Of a stretch of 64,000 bases of DNA, positions 46,545-58,491 are shown in pieces (the first letter of the stretch is position 1; every line of letters starts with the position of its first letter). The translations under genes and the position numbers were made by a program. The notes beneath the pieces were generated by a model. The model was given only the letters and a program-made list of their open reading frames with translations. It was not told where the DNA came from and searched no databases. Source of the stretch: Sipunculus nudus (lineage: Eukaryota; Annelida; Sipuncula; Golfingiida; Sipunculidae); assembly GCA_026874595.1 (NCBI GenBank), contig CM049306.1, forward strand, positions 78,704,142 through 78,768,141, read 5' to 3'.

Positions 46545-47395
46545 TAAAACCTGACGAGTGCTGCCACCTGTTGGAGCGGTGTTTGATTGACCGACACGCA
46601 CCTGTCACTGGCCAGTGGCTAGGACCCTACAGGGAGTGGCTCAAGTGTAGACAAAGGCTTGCTAAAAGCCTACAGGTTCTACAGGAAGCAGCTACAGGTG
46701 CTGGGGCTCAAAGAGGGTAAGTATACAGTAATACACCTGAATTGATACCTCACAATACAATACCAAACAGGCACCATGTGTTCGCCATTTCGAAAGCCTC
46801 GTTGCAGGGAACTGGAACATAGTGGAGCCAGAAAAAAAAGACCTAGTATTCAAAAGAATACGATAAAGTGAGATCTCTCTTCTTCTCTCTATCTGATCAT
46901 AAACTAATGAAATTGTTCAAACATAACGTATAACTGTTAGCGTTATATATCCTTATGTTACCCAAGGTGCATTCACATAACAGCTTCATTTGGCTCACTA
47001 ATTAAGCGTATAAAATGCAATGTATATGATATATTAATGAATGCATTTCCAAATCTTTACTTGAAGATATGACAGACCGGAGATGGGTGCTGAAGGACGC
47101 GGCACACATGTTAAGCTTGGAAGCCCCTGTTTGCCACGTTCTCTGACGCGCTCATCATCACGACACACCGCGACCCCGCCATCGTCCTGGCGTCTTCTCT
47201 CTCCGGGGCGCTGACCATCAGTTCATTCTACTACAACCCGCTGGACATCATCCGATGCCCGCGAGATGAAGCAGTTCAGAGCCATGACGGAAAAACTAAT
47301 TCGTTTTAGACAAAATAAAAAAAATGAACGAACGCTTCCTAGATTTATCGTTTGAACAAATACTGAAGAACCCAGGAGCCACTATTGTATAAAAG
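46545..47395 (+). pseudogene. Broken sulfotransferase gene, two exons
   Basis: The only host-type gene recognised. Exon A (about 46,545-46,716) reads PDECCHLLERCLIDRHAPV and YREWLK, then in another frame LLKAYRFYRKQLQVLGLKE. It ends at a GTAAGT donor (46,717). Exon B begins after ..TTACTTGAAG at 47,067. The split codon joins G with AT to give D, and the frame continues MTDRRWVLKDAAHMLSLEA. After a frameshift comes LFATFSDALIITTHRDPA and VLASSLSGALTISSFYYNP, containing the HRDP..V..S motif that binds the 3'-phosphate of PAPS. Next come REMKQFRAMTEKLIRFRQN and FLDLSFEQILKNPGATI, each after a further frameshift. The layout matches the Sulfotransfer_3 family of cytosolic-type or Golgi sulfotransferases. 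The 5'-PSB loop exon is absent. Four frameshifts and early stops mean a pseudogene, unless the assembly has indel errors. Confidence 0.75.
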
Positions 47396-48350
47396 ATAAC
47401 CCGGTGCACAATACGGAAGTAGACTTCTTCTTTGGTAAATGTCTTCACACAAGCTCAAACAAAACAGTCATTATTTAGTATTTTGAAAATTATTAACACA
47501 TGATAAAGATTAAATGCAGTAGAATGGCTTTGTTTAAGATATAAATGTCTTCAATCCTAAGCCCCCCCCCCCCCCCCATCCCTAATTGTTAAAGAAAATA
47601 TCTCAAAAGTAACTGGGGTTACATGCAATTATCCTAGATTTCTGCAGATTTGACCTTGAAGAATAAGATCACAAGCCACCAGTTTTTTAAATCTCCTCTG
47701 ATACTTGAAGGGAACATCTTGTGTGTTAGTTTTAAGGAAAATCTTCAGTACCTCATATGTGACAGGAATCACAATTAAAATAAGATTTCCTCAGATTTAA
47801 CCAAGAAATGGGTGGAATCAACTTTTGTTCCACATTTAAGGGGGGGGATGCAATAATTTATCATGTTTTGGACTGATGACTATAAAACAAGGGAACCATG
47901 GGTCACGCTGTTCAGCTGAAGTTTACTTTGAAAGTAAAAAAATAAAAATAAGAATTAGAGATGTCTGTGAGAAAAGGTAACATAGGCCATGGTTGGTTGA
48001 TATATAGGCTTGTATTAATGAGTAAGAGAAATATTTTTTAATGTTAAAATTTAATGTATACAGTTGCAATAATAAATAAATGTCCCCAGTGCACAGGTGC
48101 AAAGACCTGCATGATTGTGGAGACCGGGGGGGGGGGGGGTGTGGATCTAATATTAATTGGATTTTTTATAATATATTCCATGGAAATAAAAACTCTCCAG
48201 ATTCAACATTTAGGTACATTATGTTCTGGTCATAACGTATACTATAACACAATATTGACCTTATTTCTGGCATTACAGAGTCCTGGAATGTAAAGTCTAG
48301 AGGAATATTAATGCCAAATCGAATATAAACAAAACATCATGGATGCTTTT
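47396..48350. other. Unassigned stretch with poly-C/poly-G
   Basis: C16 at 47,562-47,577 and G14 at 48,126-48,139. No gene is recognised. Confidence 0.5.
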
Positions 48351-48356
48351 GATATC

Positions 48357-49935
48357 AGGCTCCTGAACATGGAAAATTTCATGAAAAAAGGACATTTACA
48401 TTACAAATATACATGGAGAGCCTTTTTTTTACAGTGCCTGCAGATATTTACCTGATTATTTATGTTTGGGCAGATAATGACCAGTTACAGATCGAGTTCG
48501 CGTTTCGTCCCGGCTGACCTTCTTTTGACCGTTTTACGGCTCCTGAACATAGAAAATTTCTTTAAAAAAGCCATTTTCATAACAAATATAAATGTACGGC
48601 CTTTTTTTCGCAGTGCCTGCAGATACTGGCCTGATTTTTGGTGTGCGGGCAGATAATGACCAGTTACAGATCGAGTTCACGTTTCGTCAAAGTTGACCTT
48701 TTGACGGCACCCTAACATAGAAAATCCCATGAAAAATATAAATTTTCATGACAAGTGAACAAGCACGGATTTTTTTCGCGATGCCTGCAGATACTGCCCT
48801 GATTTTTTTATGTTACAGATTGAGTTCGCGTTTCATCCAGGTTGACCTATTTTTGACCGTTTAACGGCTCCTGAACATAAAAAAATCATGAAAAAAAGTG
48901 ATTTTCATGATAAATGTATATGTACAGCCTTTTTTTAGCCATAGGCTGATGGGCTATTGTCGTCACCCAAGCTGTCCGTCGTGTCGTCTTGCCGTACGTC
49001 CGGCGTCCGTCCGTCCGGCGTCCGTTAACTTTTACCTTGTGAGCGGGATTTCTCTAAAAGGATTCATCATTGGAAGTTCATTTCATCAGTGAAGATGAAT
49101 ATCGACAAAATCTCGGTCAGGTTCGAAAATGGATGACCTTGACCCATTTTTCCACATTTTAGAGCTGATTATAGAAAAACACTCAGAAGCTTATATATCA
49201 GGAACCATTGTGAGGATTTTCATAAAACTGATTATGATCATTGGACTGATTGTCTGTATCTGCTGCACAAGTTTGGTGGTGCCACCTACAATTTCGGATT
49301 TTTTAAATGAATTTTTTTCGGATTTTTCACCTTTGGCCTTGTGAGGAGGATATTTCTTAAAGGATTCGCCGTAGGAATGTTTATTTCTTCGGTGAAGATG
49401 TATATCAACAAAATCTTGGTCAAGTTCGAAGGTGGGTGACCTTGACCCATTTATCTTTGTTTTAGAGCTGATTATAGAAAAACGCTTAGAAGCGCCACCT
49501 ACAATTTCTGATTTTTCAATGAATTTTTATTGAATTTTTCAATTTTAGCCTTTTGTACAGGATATCACCAAAGGTATTAAACACAGGAACTTCATTTCTT
49601 CAGTGCTACTGCATATTTACAAAATCTTGGTCAAGTTCAAAGATGGGTGATCTTGACCTACTTTTCAAGGTCACAGAGCTTAGAATAGAAAAAAAACTTA
49701 GGAGCTTATTTCTCATGAAGCATTTGGTGGATTGTTATGAAACATGGTACATACCTCTCTAATTTAATTTTATAACCAATTATCAGATTTTGCTAATATT
49801 CTAGTTTCGCAATGCAATGCATAAAGATACTGGCCTATTTTTAGTCTGTTGGCGCATAATGTCCACTTACAGATCAGGTTCGCGTTTCGTCCCAGTTGAC
49901 CTATTTTTTGACCATATGACAGATCCTGAACATAT
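48357..49935. repeat. ~160-180-bp satellite, interrupted
   Basis: Units begin GGCTCCTGAACATAGAAAAT near 48,357, 48,538, 48,704 and 48,865. Each unit has CCTTTTTTT(A/C)(C/G)..GTGCCTGCAGATA, GGCAGATAATGACCAGTTAC and GAGTTCGCGTTTCGTCC. The fourth unit is split by an insertion (48,937-49,804) and resumes with CGCAATGCAATGCATAAAGATACTGG-type text to 49,935. Confidence 0.85.
48937..49804 (+). mobile_element. GTCCGTC-headed element inserted in a satellite unit
   Basis: It begins AGCCATAGGCTGATGGGCTA, then GTCCGTCGTGTCGTC and GTCCGTCCGGCGTCC, and ends AATATTCTAG. The intact neighbouring units show the empty site (T7-CGC). The occupied site reads T7, element, T3-CGC, so only about three extra T remain as duplication or end ambiguity. 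The inside has three diverged ~200-300-bp repeats (CTTGTGAG.GG.ATTTCT) and one GGTGGTGCCACCTACA. No protein is encoded. Confidence 0.75.
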
Positions 49936-51261
49936 AGCTATCTAAAAATTCAGTAATGTATATCTGTAAGACACATCTCTACAATTTGTAATACTGTGTT
50001 AACATATATCAAGCATCCCTGTCTTCTTTTTCACTGGATCTGAGATGGACTCCGGCTGACTATGACTCAAGTCCAATCCTGATCATATTTTGTCGCATCC
50101 CATACGTGAAAGTGAATTTTTACTGCAGGTCGTTAGGTGGGATTTCTCACATTTGTTTTTTTTTTTTTGTCCTATAAGCCAGCATCGGGAATTCTACCTC
50201 TTATAGTGCATCACGATTAATGATTCTTGACAGCAGAGCACTATACAAAATAAAAAATGTTCATTGAAATCACCCATCGATAACGATCTTTGTGCCCATG
50301 GCGTAGAAGGATTGAACATCGTAATTCGCCAAGAATCTAAGGGGCGTCTTATGTAAGTCGTAACGAAGTCATCATATTTCGTGGAAATATCGTATTAGTT
50401 TCATGGGCATGGTAACGAAGTCCTTGACGTTCTTAACAGTTTCGTGACACATCGTGCTGGCATCAAGTAAATGTCGTATCATATTTTACCGGCATCGTAC
50501 TTACTTCGTACAAATTCGTAATTCTCATGGAGTCAAATTCGTGGAAGTGGGAACGGGGCTAACTTTGAACACTTCAAAAATAGCAACCCGAATTCAAAGT
50601 GCCCTATATAATGCTACAAGCACTGCTAATGTCCAAGACACCCCGTGACCTCCCTGCGGGTATGGGGCTTACGCTGTGAACATCAGAGTTAATAAAAGTG
50701 TTGTGTTTGCTAATAAAATAAGGCCACTGTTGAGGTGTCCTGATTCTCAGGGTGATTCTTTTATGTTTATTACCCCCACGCCAAGGGGCGGGATCATGTT
50801 TTCCGTCTGTTGCTTGCCGGAAATCGAAGATTTCTACAAGCATTTTGGTTGGTTGCGCATGCCTGTTTGTTGTTGCGTCTGTGCGTTTGTAAGCACTCTG
50901 TTGGCCACGTATTTTTAGCAATCGATCTGAAACTTACCACAGTTGATTGATAATAAAAAATACTGGAAGCCTATTGCTTTTGGTCAGTATCAATGTTTGG
51001 TCAATATTTGGTTAATGTTAAAAATCAAGCTCATCCAAATTGTCAAAATTTTATTTTCGTCACAACTCCGTCAAAAATAGGCCTATCTACATAATTTATA
51101 CGCTCTGAACACAGCGTGTGACCTACTGGAACCTTCCCGTCACGTGCTGTGAGAAATGGACGTTTTTTAACAGGTTTGGCCACAAGGGGCTTATGGGGAA
51201 ACACCAAGCAAATCAAACGCTCCGTTAAACAAAATCTGATTGGCTCAGATTCTAAACAAAG
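49936..51261. other. Unassigned stretch
   Basis: TCGTAACGAAGTC-like words recur near 50,358 and 50,410. ATTGG (reverse CCAAT) lies at about 51,238, just before the RecQ-like frame. No gene is recognised. Confidence 0.45.
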
Positions 51262-51420
51262 ATGGTTGCGCCAATGCGGAGCTCGTTGTGTGGCACTGCA
51301 AGGGAGGATATTTGCAAACAGTGGGGGATAACTGAACTCAGGCCACACCAGCAGGTAAGTTTAGAGACTGTCCTGAAAGGTGACGATCGCATCTTGTATA
51401 TTCCAAGGGGGGGGGGGGGG
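51262..51420 (+). pseudogene. Short RecQ-like helicase fragment
   Basis: The frame from ATG 51,262 reads MVAPMRSSLCGTAREDICK then WGITELRPHQQ and LETVLKGDDRILYIPRGG. 'LRP.Q.....VL.GDD......P' is the layout of RecQ motif 0 running into the Walker A loop. At the point where TG.GKS would follow, the sequence becomes a G15 run (51,408-51,422) and similarity stops. GTAAGT at 51,355 could instead be a splice donor. RecQ-like sequences are often multicopy in invertebrates. Alternative: chance similarity over ~35 residues. Confidence 0.4.
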
Positions 51421-51422
51421 GG

Positions 51423-53677
51423 CGGGGGCGGTGGAGTCTGTGCTACCAAGCACTTTCGACCGCAGTGCAAATCAACCGGCACCTCCAGGATACCTGCTAC
51501 AGGATCGGTTAAATATTTGCGCAGGAGGGCATTCGACAGAGACGGCACCGCCTGTTGGTCAATCCTGAGGGACAACCGCGGTTTCGTGTAGCTGTCACAG
51601 CGGAGCGGATAGATGAGCATAGCGTAACCGCTGCATATGGAGCGTACACAAACTATAGCTCAATGTGGTCCTCTATGTTTTTTTTTTTTTTCATTAATAG
51701 AGCCCAATCGCCTCTCTGACCTTTATAAACTAAAGGAAATTCCTTCGAGCTTTTATAAAAATAGGCCAGAAAACGTGGATTTGACTGCACACAGGCTGCT
51801 TATTTTGTTTATATCAAAGTGTTTATAATGTAGGGAGATATGCAAAAATACAATATAAATCAATACAAATTCAGCAAGGGCATTTGACGGCAAGTAAGAT
51901 AAGCCAGAGCTTTGCAATTGACGTTTTGCAACAGTAGACCTTCCTACCTCCAGAAATATGCAACCTGCCACCCGGGGTCACATGTTTTTATCGTTTGTCA
52001 AGATAACTGTGTTTACAAACACGTTTTTGATAAACAAGTTCATATATCCTTCACGGAGGCGTTATAAGAACTTATCACAACCTGAATTATCCTTAGATCA
52101 TTATTATATAAACAGAAGAAGCCAGAAATCACATAAATTCTTTATGTTAGATAGGTGAATGGCCAGCTTTAATTACAGGTTCACTGGGAAGGGTAATTAT
52201 ATGTTCAAGTAGAATGTTAAACTTGAACAGGACTTAACAGAGCTCAGGTTGTGAGTATTAGCTGAGCTCTGTCTTGCCTGCAGTCACAGGCGCAAGCCTG
52301 GGAGGGTGGACGTGGTTCCTGGTGTTATGACCCAGAAGATAGTCTCGCCCAGTCGATGCAATGATTAAAACACTAATTCCTCCCACTAACAGATTCATCA
52401 AACTAACTTTGCTGTGTTGCAAAGCCTAAACAGCTGTTGCCATCTAACTTAAGTACGGCTCTCTGGCCGACTTTTTCAGCGACTGGTAAACTCCACCGGT
52501 TATGGGACGGTCAGCGTTACACATCACCGCCTTGCTGAACCTAGGTATTGTTCAGTGACGTCAGCACTAATTGGTGATCTTTCCCGGAATCTTTTTCAAA
52601 ACCAGCATGGATCAGTTATTGCCTATTGCGGGCTTCCAGTTGGCTAACCATATTCAAATTTAATCAATCTTAATATATTTAGGTCCTCGCCTATGTTGAG
52701 TTAGGAAAACTTTCAACACTAAAAATTAGTATTAACGTTTATCAGATATTCTATACTATATTATTACTATATATTATTATATACTATACTATTACTCTAT
52801 ACAGTTGGCCTGTTAAACAAAATGTAGGCCAAACAAACTCTGACTAAGCCAGTCAGAATGAGCTAGATAATCAGGTGTACACGCGACGAACGCAGTCAAA
52901 ATGTAATACATGTACCCGCTTGCTGAAACGATCACGTGTTGGCAAATTTGTAGTGGCTAAGGGAACCAATACGCGGGTTCACACAAATGCTGCCAGCTGC
53001 TCCTGTCATCTCGGCAGTGGAAATTTAACTGGACCTATCTTTGCAGAATTGTTGCGATCATGTGTGTCTACATCGCACTTACATTTACCCCATGAACCGT
53101 TATATCCGTGATATATCATAGAACACGAAGGTCCATGTATTGACTACCTGAATACATGATTTCAGTACGAATGTTACAAAGCGGGTTGAGCTGTCAATTG
53201 CTAATGGGACCCCTGATGGCATTTTCATAGCAACGATCCCATTCGTATGATTCGTGACGGCCTGCGGGGGAATCCTCGAGCCTTTAAAGGGCCGTGTGAC
53301 GCCCTTATGTGGAAATATCAAGCATTCACCATATGGACTTACAGGGCCTTAGTGATAAGAGCTGGCACTGGGTTACGTCTATCGCTAAATGGAATCACGC
53401 TTTATTTTAAGCATTTAATTAATGAACGCAAATACTAAAGATCAGGCAGGGCTAACCAGCATAGTGTAATAACCGCTCTAACCCTCAGTGTAGAAACAGT
53501 TGGATGCTATCTTAATCACAGGGCTGCTAATTCTCAACTTCTCGATTAGACTGTATTAAGTGTAGATAATTTAATGATAAATTGCTAGGAAATTAAAAGA
53601 TATCTAAAACTGAAATTAATAGTATAGCTGGGAAAAGAAAAAGATAATATGAGAGATGTTATATACCTCAAGGGGGT
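51423..53677. other. Unassigned stretch with two adjacent hairpins
   Basis: At 52,203-52,228 GTTCAAGT...ACTTGAAC forms a perfect 8-bp stem. At 52,237-52,272 ACAGAGCTCAG...CTGAGCTCTGT forms a perfect 11-bp stem with a 14-nt loop. No coding gene is recognised. Confidence 0.5.
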
Positions 53678-53733
53678 GGGGGGGGGGGGGGGGGGGTCGC
53701 GCGCCGAGGGCGCCCCCATCTGGATCCGCCTTG
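53678..53733. repeat. Poly-G with hAT-like end
   Basis: G19 (53,678-53,696), then GTCGCGCGCCGAGGGCGCCC-like text and CTGGATCCGCCTTG, the recurrent end module. Confidence 0.5.
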
Positions 53734-55505
53734 TTGTGCACAACAGTCCGTGACCCAATGATGGGTTAAGTATTCACGCGTGGAAACCTATCTGTTACTT
53801 AAACAGGTCGGTGTTCTCGACAGATCCGAATACGATGAAGGCGTTCTTTTACATGGTCATACATATGACGCGGTTGGCTTCATATTTGTGATGTAACACT
53901 TAGCGATTCTCAATTAATGTAGATTTCACGAGAGTAACATTTTCGCGATTCTTACCACAAAGAAATTTATTAAAACGTGGATTAATTATTTCTTCGAGAG
54001 TGGGAAAATAATCATTAACTTTAGTGTGCGGCCAAATCTTAGGAAAACCCAAGGAAATATCAAACAAGAGCAAATTCTTTTTCATAACTGTCTTACTTCC
54101 TTATTAAGAATATCGACTTCGATAAAAATAGACCGCAGTATTCGCAGGTACCGGGCTGTTTTCTGCTACGCAAAAGAGACTTCGACCAGGGCGGGTTCGC
54201 CACAGTAAATTTTAAATGTTTTCATAAGCAAGGGAACTTGTCTGAAAGAGCACCTGTCTAATAAGACCACGTGTCCATTATGATCATCCTTGAGTGAACC
54301 AAACGAATTAAAATCATAAGGCAAAATTTGTTTTTCGTTTCGCTTGTTTAGTTTTTGGCAAGGTAAAATAAAGCTGAAGTCATTAAAGTGTACACAGTGA
54401 GGATATACGAATATTGAGCATTTCACGTCGGTCGGAAGATAATCGCGCGACATATGTACGAATGTGTCAAGATTGTTGCACGACGTTCGTTATTCCCATC
54501 CTCATCAGTATATATATATCAAAAGGTTCCTCTAAATTATTGGTCAGGACAGGTTTCAGAGCTTGCTGGTCCCTCGACCGTCTCTAATCTCTGGACAAGA
54601 ACTGATGCTGGGATTGCATTTCCAGGTTTTTTCATGCTGCAAATGCAAGCGATCGTTGTATTGCCTGTCGCATGATAATTACGCGACATATGTACAAAGA
54701 TCGCTCCAGGTTCGTTTTTCTCCAAGTATACGCAACAACTTCGCATGTGTAGCGAAATGTCCGCGAGAATGTTGCCCGAGATTTGTGAGATATTCTCGTG
54801 TTCGCATTTTAGTCGCGTGTCTTTCGTGGATGTGGACTGGCCAGAGTTCGTCAACCCTACACACTACATTCGCACATACGTTGTGAGAACTATGCACATT
54901 GCAAAAAAAAAAAATCTCAGAATGTTCGACTTTCCATAATTTCGATATTTGCAATCTTCCCAAATCGTTCGCGTGGCCCATGAAATCCCTACTTTCGGGC
55001 GCCATTATATTGTAACTGATCAATGGATGTTTTACTGATTTAAGAACTATGTATAACCAATGATTAACGGGGAGGGGGGGGGGAGGGGTTAGTTCGCCGA
55101 CTTCTTGTTGCTTCTATAATGCTGCTTCCGTCCATGTTTTCTGTCATAACCAAAATTTTCTAACCTGATGATTTCGGGGAAAAACAGCCAATGTTCAGAA
55201 TCATCAGCTGTGCACCGATAACGCATCTTTAGGGTACCCAGACGTCTTCATATTAATCGAGCCCCTTTAACGTTTATGTTAATATAAAAATAAAGTACAA
55301 AGAAAATAACGAAATTTTCTCGTTTAAGTATAACGTTGTATGTTTATTACACACACCGCCTAGCAGTTTGGCCATATGCCTGCAGCGTGCTAGAGGAGCT
55401 TACGCGGCATTGCACGCTTGCACACTGAGGTGTATCATTTTTTTTTTTTTTGGAGAGGTTTGATTGGCTTGGATATGGTAATCGATCATATAGTGTCATA
55501 AACAG

Positions 55506-55509
<4 letters not shown>
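53734..55509. other. Unassigned stretch
   Basis: CGCGACATATGTAC occurs at about 54,447 and 54,683 with similar flanks (GATAAT(C/T)..), so a diverged duplication is likely. Overlapping 60-114-codon frames on both strands between 54,450 and 55,023 show no domain. An A12 run near 54,904 and a G-rich tract near 55,070-55,087 are present. Confidence 0.45.

Positions 55510-55582
<73 letters not shown>
55510..55582. repeat. (TA)n microsatellite
   Basis: Uninterrupted AT/TA dinucleotides for about 70 bp. Confidence 0.95.
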
Positions 55583-55585
<3 letters not shown>

Positions 55586-56461
55586 ACTCAATTTAATTCT
55601 ATATTTTCATTAAGAAGGGGCCTATGTGACTGCACTTGTGCCATTTGCTCACGTATAAATCCTCATTTTATAAATGAAAACTCTGAACAATAACAAAAGA
55701 AAAAAAAAATAAAAAATGGAAACTGCATGTGCTGCCGTAATACCAAAAAATATTTTTTTTTAAATCAGAACATTAAATTACAAACAATTATCTCAACGCA
55801 AACTATGCCATCCTCACTATAAATGTACAGGATGGGGAAAAACAAGGCAGTGGTATTTACTGATAATTCCCTTGACTGGATAATTATGTGGATCCTGTTA
55901 ATCTTAGTGTTATAGACTCACTAGCCCATGACTATTGAAACAATTTAACTACAACATTGAGTGTGTGGGTTTACGTGTCTTATTTAGATTAATTTTATAA
56001 TGATGGGGGGGTCTGTCAAGAGGAACATTTATGCCGGCCAACTAGGCCCACGCGGTAACCATCCCCGAACTGTCAGTTCTGAATACCCGGAGGCCGTAAA
56101 AGTGACGTCCGGATACTCCGGTTATCGAAGTGATAGTGTGAATAATGTTTCGCCCAAACCTAATTTTCGAAAATCGATTGCTGCCTGCCGATTTAGGCTT
56201 CCAAAAGGTTAAAAGTGTTTGTCAAGTAAGTTAAGAGCATTTGTGTGTGTGTGTGAGGGTGTGTGTGTGTGTTTGCATTGGGTTTTTGAAACGAAAGTGC
56301 AGAACAGAGCAGTTGACGACCTCCACCCTCTCCCCTTACGTCATTCTCGATCTGCCTATAATTGCATTAAATATAAGCATACATCTAAGGCTTTTTGTAA
56401 CACGCACAGGGAGAACTCTGAGGATTTTCATGTAAATTTATTGTAAAATCTAGTAAATGTT
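55583..56461. other. Unassigned stretch
   Basis: An imperfect (GT)n lies near 56,241-56,274. No gene is recognised. Confidence 0.5.
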
Positions 56462-57287
56462 CGTAACTCTAATAAAATGGCTGAATGAACGTGTCACGTC
56501 GGATGTTATAGACAAGACCTTAATTATCTGAATTTAACTCAAACCTTCCATACTCAGCAAACATGTTGATCGCTCTGAATTTAGATTTCAGAATACATTT
56601 ATAGGTACATTAACGCATCTCTATCATTAAAAATATAGATCCTCGCCCAACTATCTGCCCGTATATCACAATGAAAAGCCGTTAATTGGAAAATAATTAA
56701 TGAAAGAATTAATGAATTGTTCCTTGGATGTTATCCTAACCACCAACGAAATTTCCCCACGATCTCTACAAAACTGTTGCATAAAATTGTTCACATAAAA
56801 ACCAGGGGTGAAATATAATACCTCTCGCCAGAGTAAATATTGGATAGCTGACAATGGCGAACCTATCCACTCAAATGGTCAAGAAATATTCTGAGATACA
56901 AAGATATCACTGATATATTCAGTGATATGCTTAAGATGATGGCCAAATATGCAGTGTTGTGTTTAGATCATTTAACGCCTCTCGAAACGCAGAATGCTTG
57001 AAGCGTCCCTCCTTATTTGAATGACACGAGTGAACATTTTCCTTAATTCAAGCTAGTGTTCTGTGGGTCCAGCCTCACAACTGAACATACACACCTGAGA
57101 CAATAACCATTTTTTTCAGCTTTTTTCAGGTTCCGGTGTATGCCTTGATATATGGGTGATGATTAATCAATCTATTCTACATGTTTTATCTAATCTGTTA
57201 TTTTTATTTTATTGTAGACAGGCCTACATGTTATGACCATGTTTCGATCCTCGGACAACGAGGACGTTTATGCGAAGTTAGTTTAAA

Positions 57288-57301
57288 GTGCCCTCTGCTG
57301 G
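57288..57301 (-). promoter_or_regulatory. CTCF-consensus-like motif, copy 1
   Basis: The minus strand reads CCAGCAGAGGGCAC, matching the bilaterian CTCF core (CCASYAGRKGGC). Conserved in the tandem copy. Function is inferred from sequence only. Confidence 0.4.
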
Positions 57302-57416
57302 TAATATTGGCAGACGAAACGAAATTAATATCAGATTTGAACCAGTGGAGCCACCTGCTTGTAAATTTATAAACAAATGTCCAAAGACGACAAACTACAT
57401 AAACAAGTTCAACTGG

Positions 57417-57463
<47 letters not shown>

Positions 57464-58337
57464 CTTTCTCCCGACCATTTTCCTGGTCAAGTTGTGAATT
57501 ATGTTAAAAAATGTGTTTCAGAACTAACATACACTATTTTCCCTTTAATTCCACATGATTTGATGCTAGGTAATAGGTTTTATAGATCCTAGTACAGCTA
57601 GCCCCAGTCTCAGCTTTTTATGTGGACCAATAAAATGTCCAAATGAACGTGTTACGTCGGATGTTAGACAAGACCTTATATATACATTGCACCTAGATCA
57701 TTAAAAAAAATTGGCCCAACCATCTGCCCGTATATCATAATTGAAAGCCCTTGATTGGAAAATAATTAATGAAAGAATTTCAGTGTCATCCTAACCACCC
57801 ACGAAATTTCCCCATGATCTCTACAGAACTGTTGCAAAAAATTGTTCACATAAGAACCAGGGGTGAAATATAATACCTCTCGCCGGAGAAGAAAATTGGA
57901 TAGCTGACAATGGCGAACCTATCCACTCAAATAGTCAAGAAATATTCTGATGTAACCAATGTATCGCTGATCTTTATAGAGACATGCCTGAGATGATGCC
58001 CTATATGTTAGGGGGGTATTTAGCTCATTATTGCCTCTCGAAACGCAGAATGCTTGAAGCGTCCCTCCTTATTTGAATGACAAGTGAACATTTTCCTTAA
58101 TTCAAGCTAGTGTCCTGTGGGTCCAGCCGTTCAACTGATCATACACACCTGAGACAATAACTAAATTTTAACGTTTTATTTAAGTTTCCGGTGAATGCTT
58201 TGATATATAGGTGACGATTCATTAATTGTTTACATGTTTTATCTATTCTGTTATTTTTAGTGTTTTTGTACAGGTCACATGTTAGGACAATGCCTCATAT
58301 CCGGTTAACGAGGAAGATTATGCGAAGTAAGTTTAAA

Positions 58338-58351
58338 GCGCCCTCTGCTGG
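58338..58351 (-). promoter_or_regulatory. CTCF-consensus-like motif, copy 2
   Basis: The minus strand reads CCAGCAGAGGGCGC, a perfect match to the commonest CTCF core. Same place in the duplicate unit as the motif at 57,288. Confidence 0.45.
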
Positions 58352-58491
58352 TAATATTGGCAGACGAAACGAAATTAATCAAAGGTTGAAACCAGTGGAG
58401 CCATCTGCTTGTAAATTTCTAAACAAATGTCTACAGCCGACAACAGACATAAACATATTCAATTGGTCTATCTCTCTCTCTCGCTCTCGCT

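Larger units (their letters stand above)
56462..58491 (+). repeat. 1.07-kb direct tandem duplication, two copies
   Basis: Copy 1 (about 56,462-57,460) and copy 2 (about 57,620-58,491) share TTGGAAAATAATTAATGAAA (56,686 / 57,754). They also share CGAAATTTCCCCA.GATCTCT, GGGGTGAAATATAATACCTC, CGAAACGCAGAATGCTTGAA and GTGGGTCCAGCC. Each copy ends in a (CT)n tract. The offset is ~1,068 bp. No domain is recognised in the frames. Recent enough to align by eye but with clear substitutions and small indels. Confidence 0.85.

Noticed and set aside
46197..46601. 134-codon minus-strand frame opposite the sulfotransferase exon
   Set aside because: No domain seen, and the plus strand has recognisable exon content with matching splice phase.
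54454..55023. Several overlapping 64-114-codon frames on both strands
   Set aside because: None shows a domain, a convincing splice layout or a codon pattern that favours one strand.
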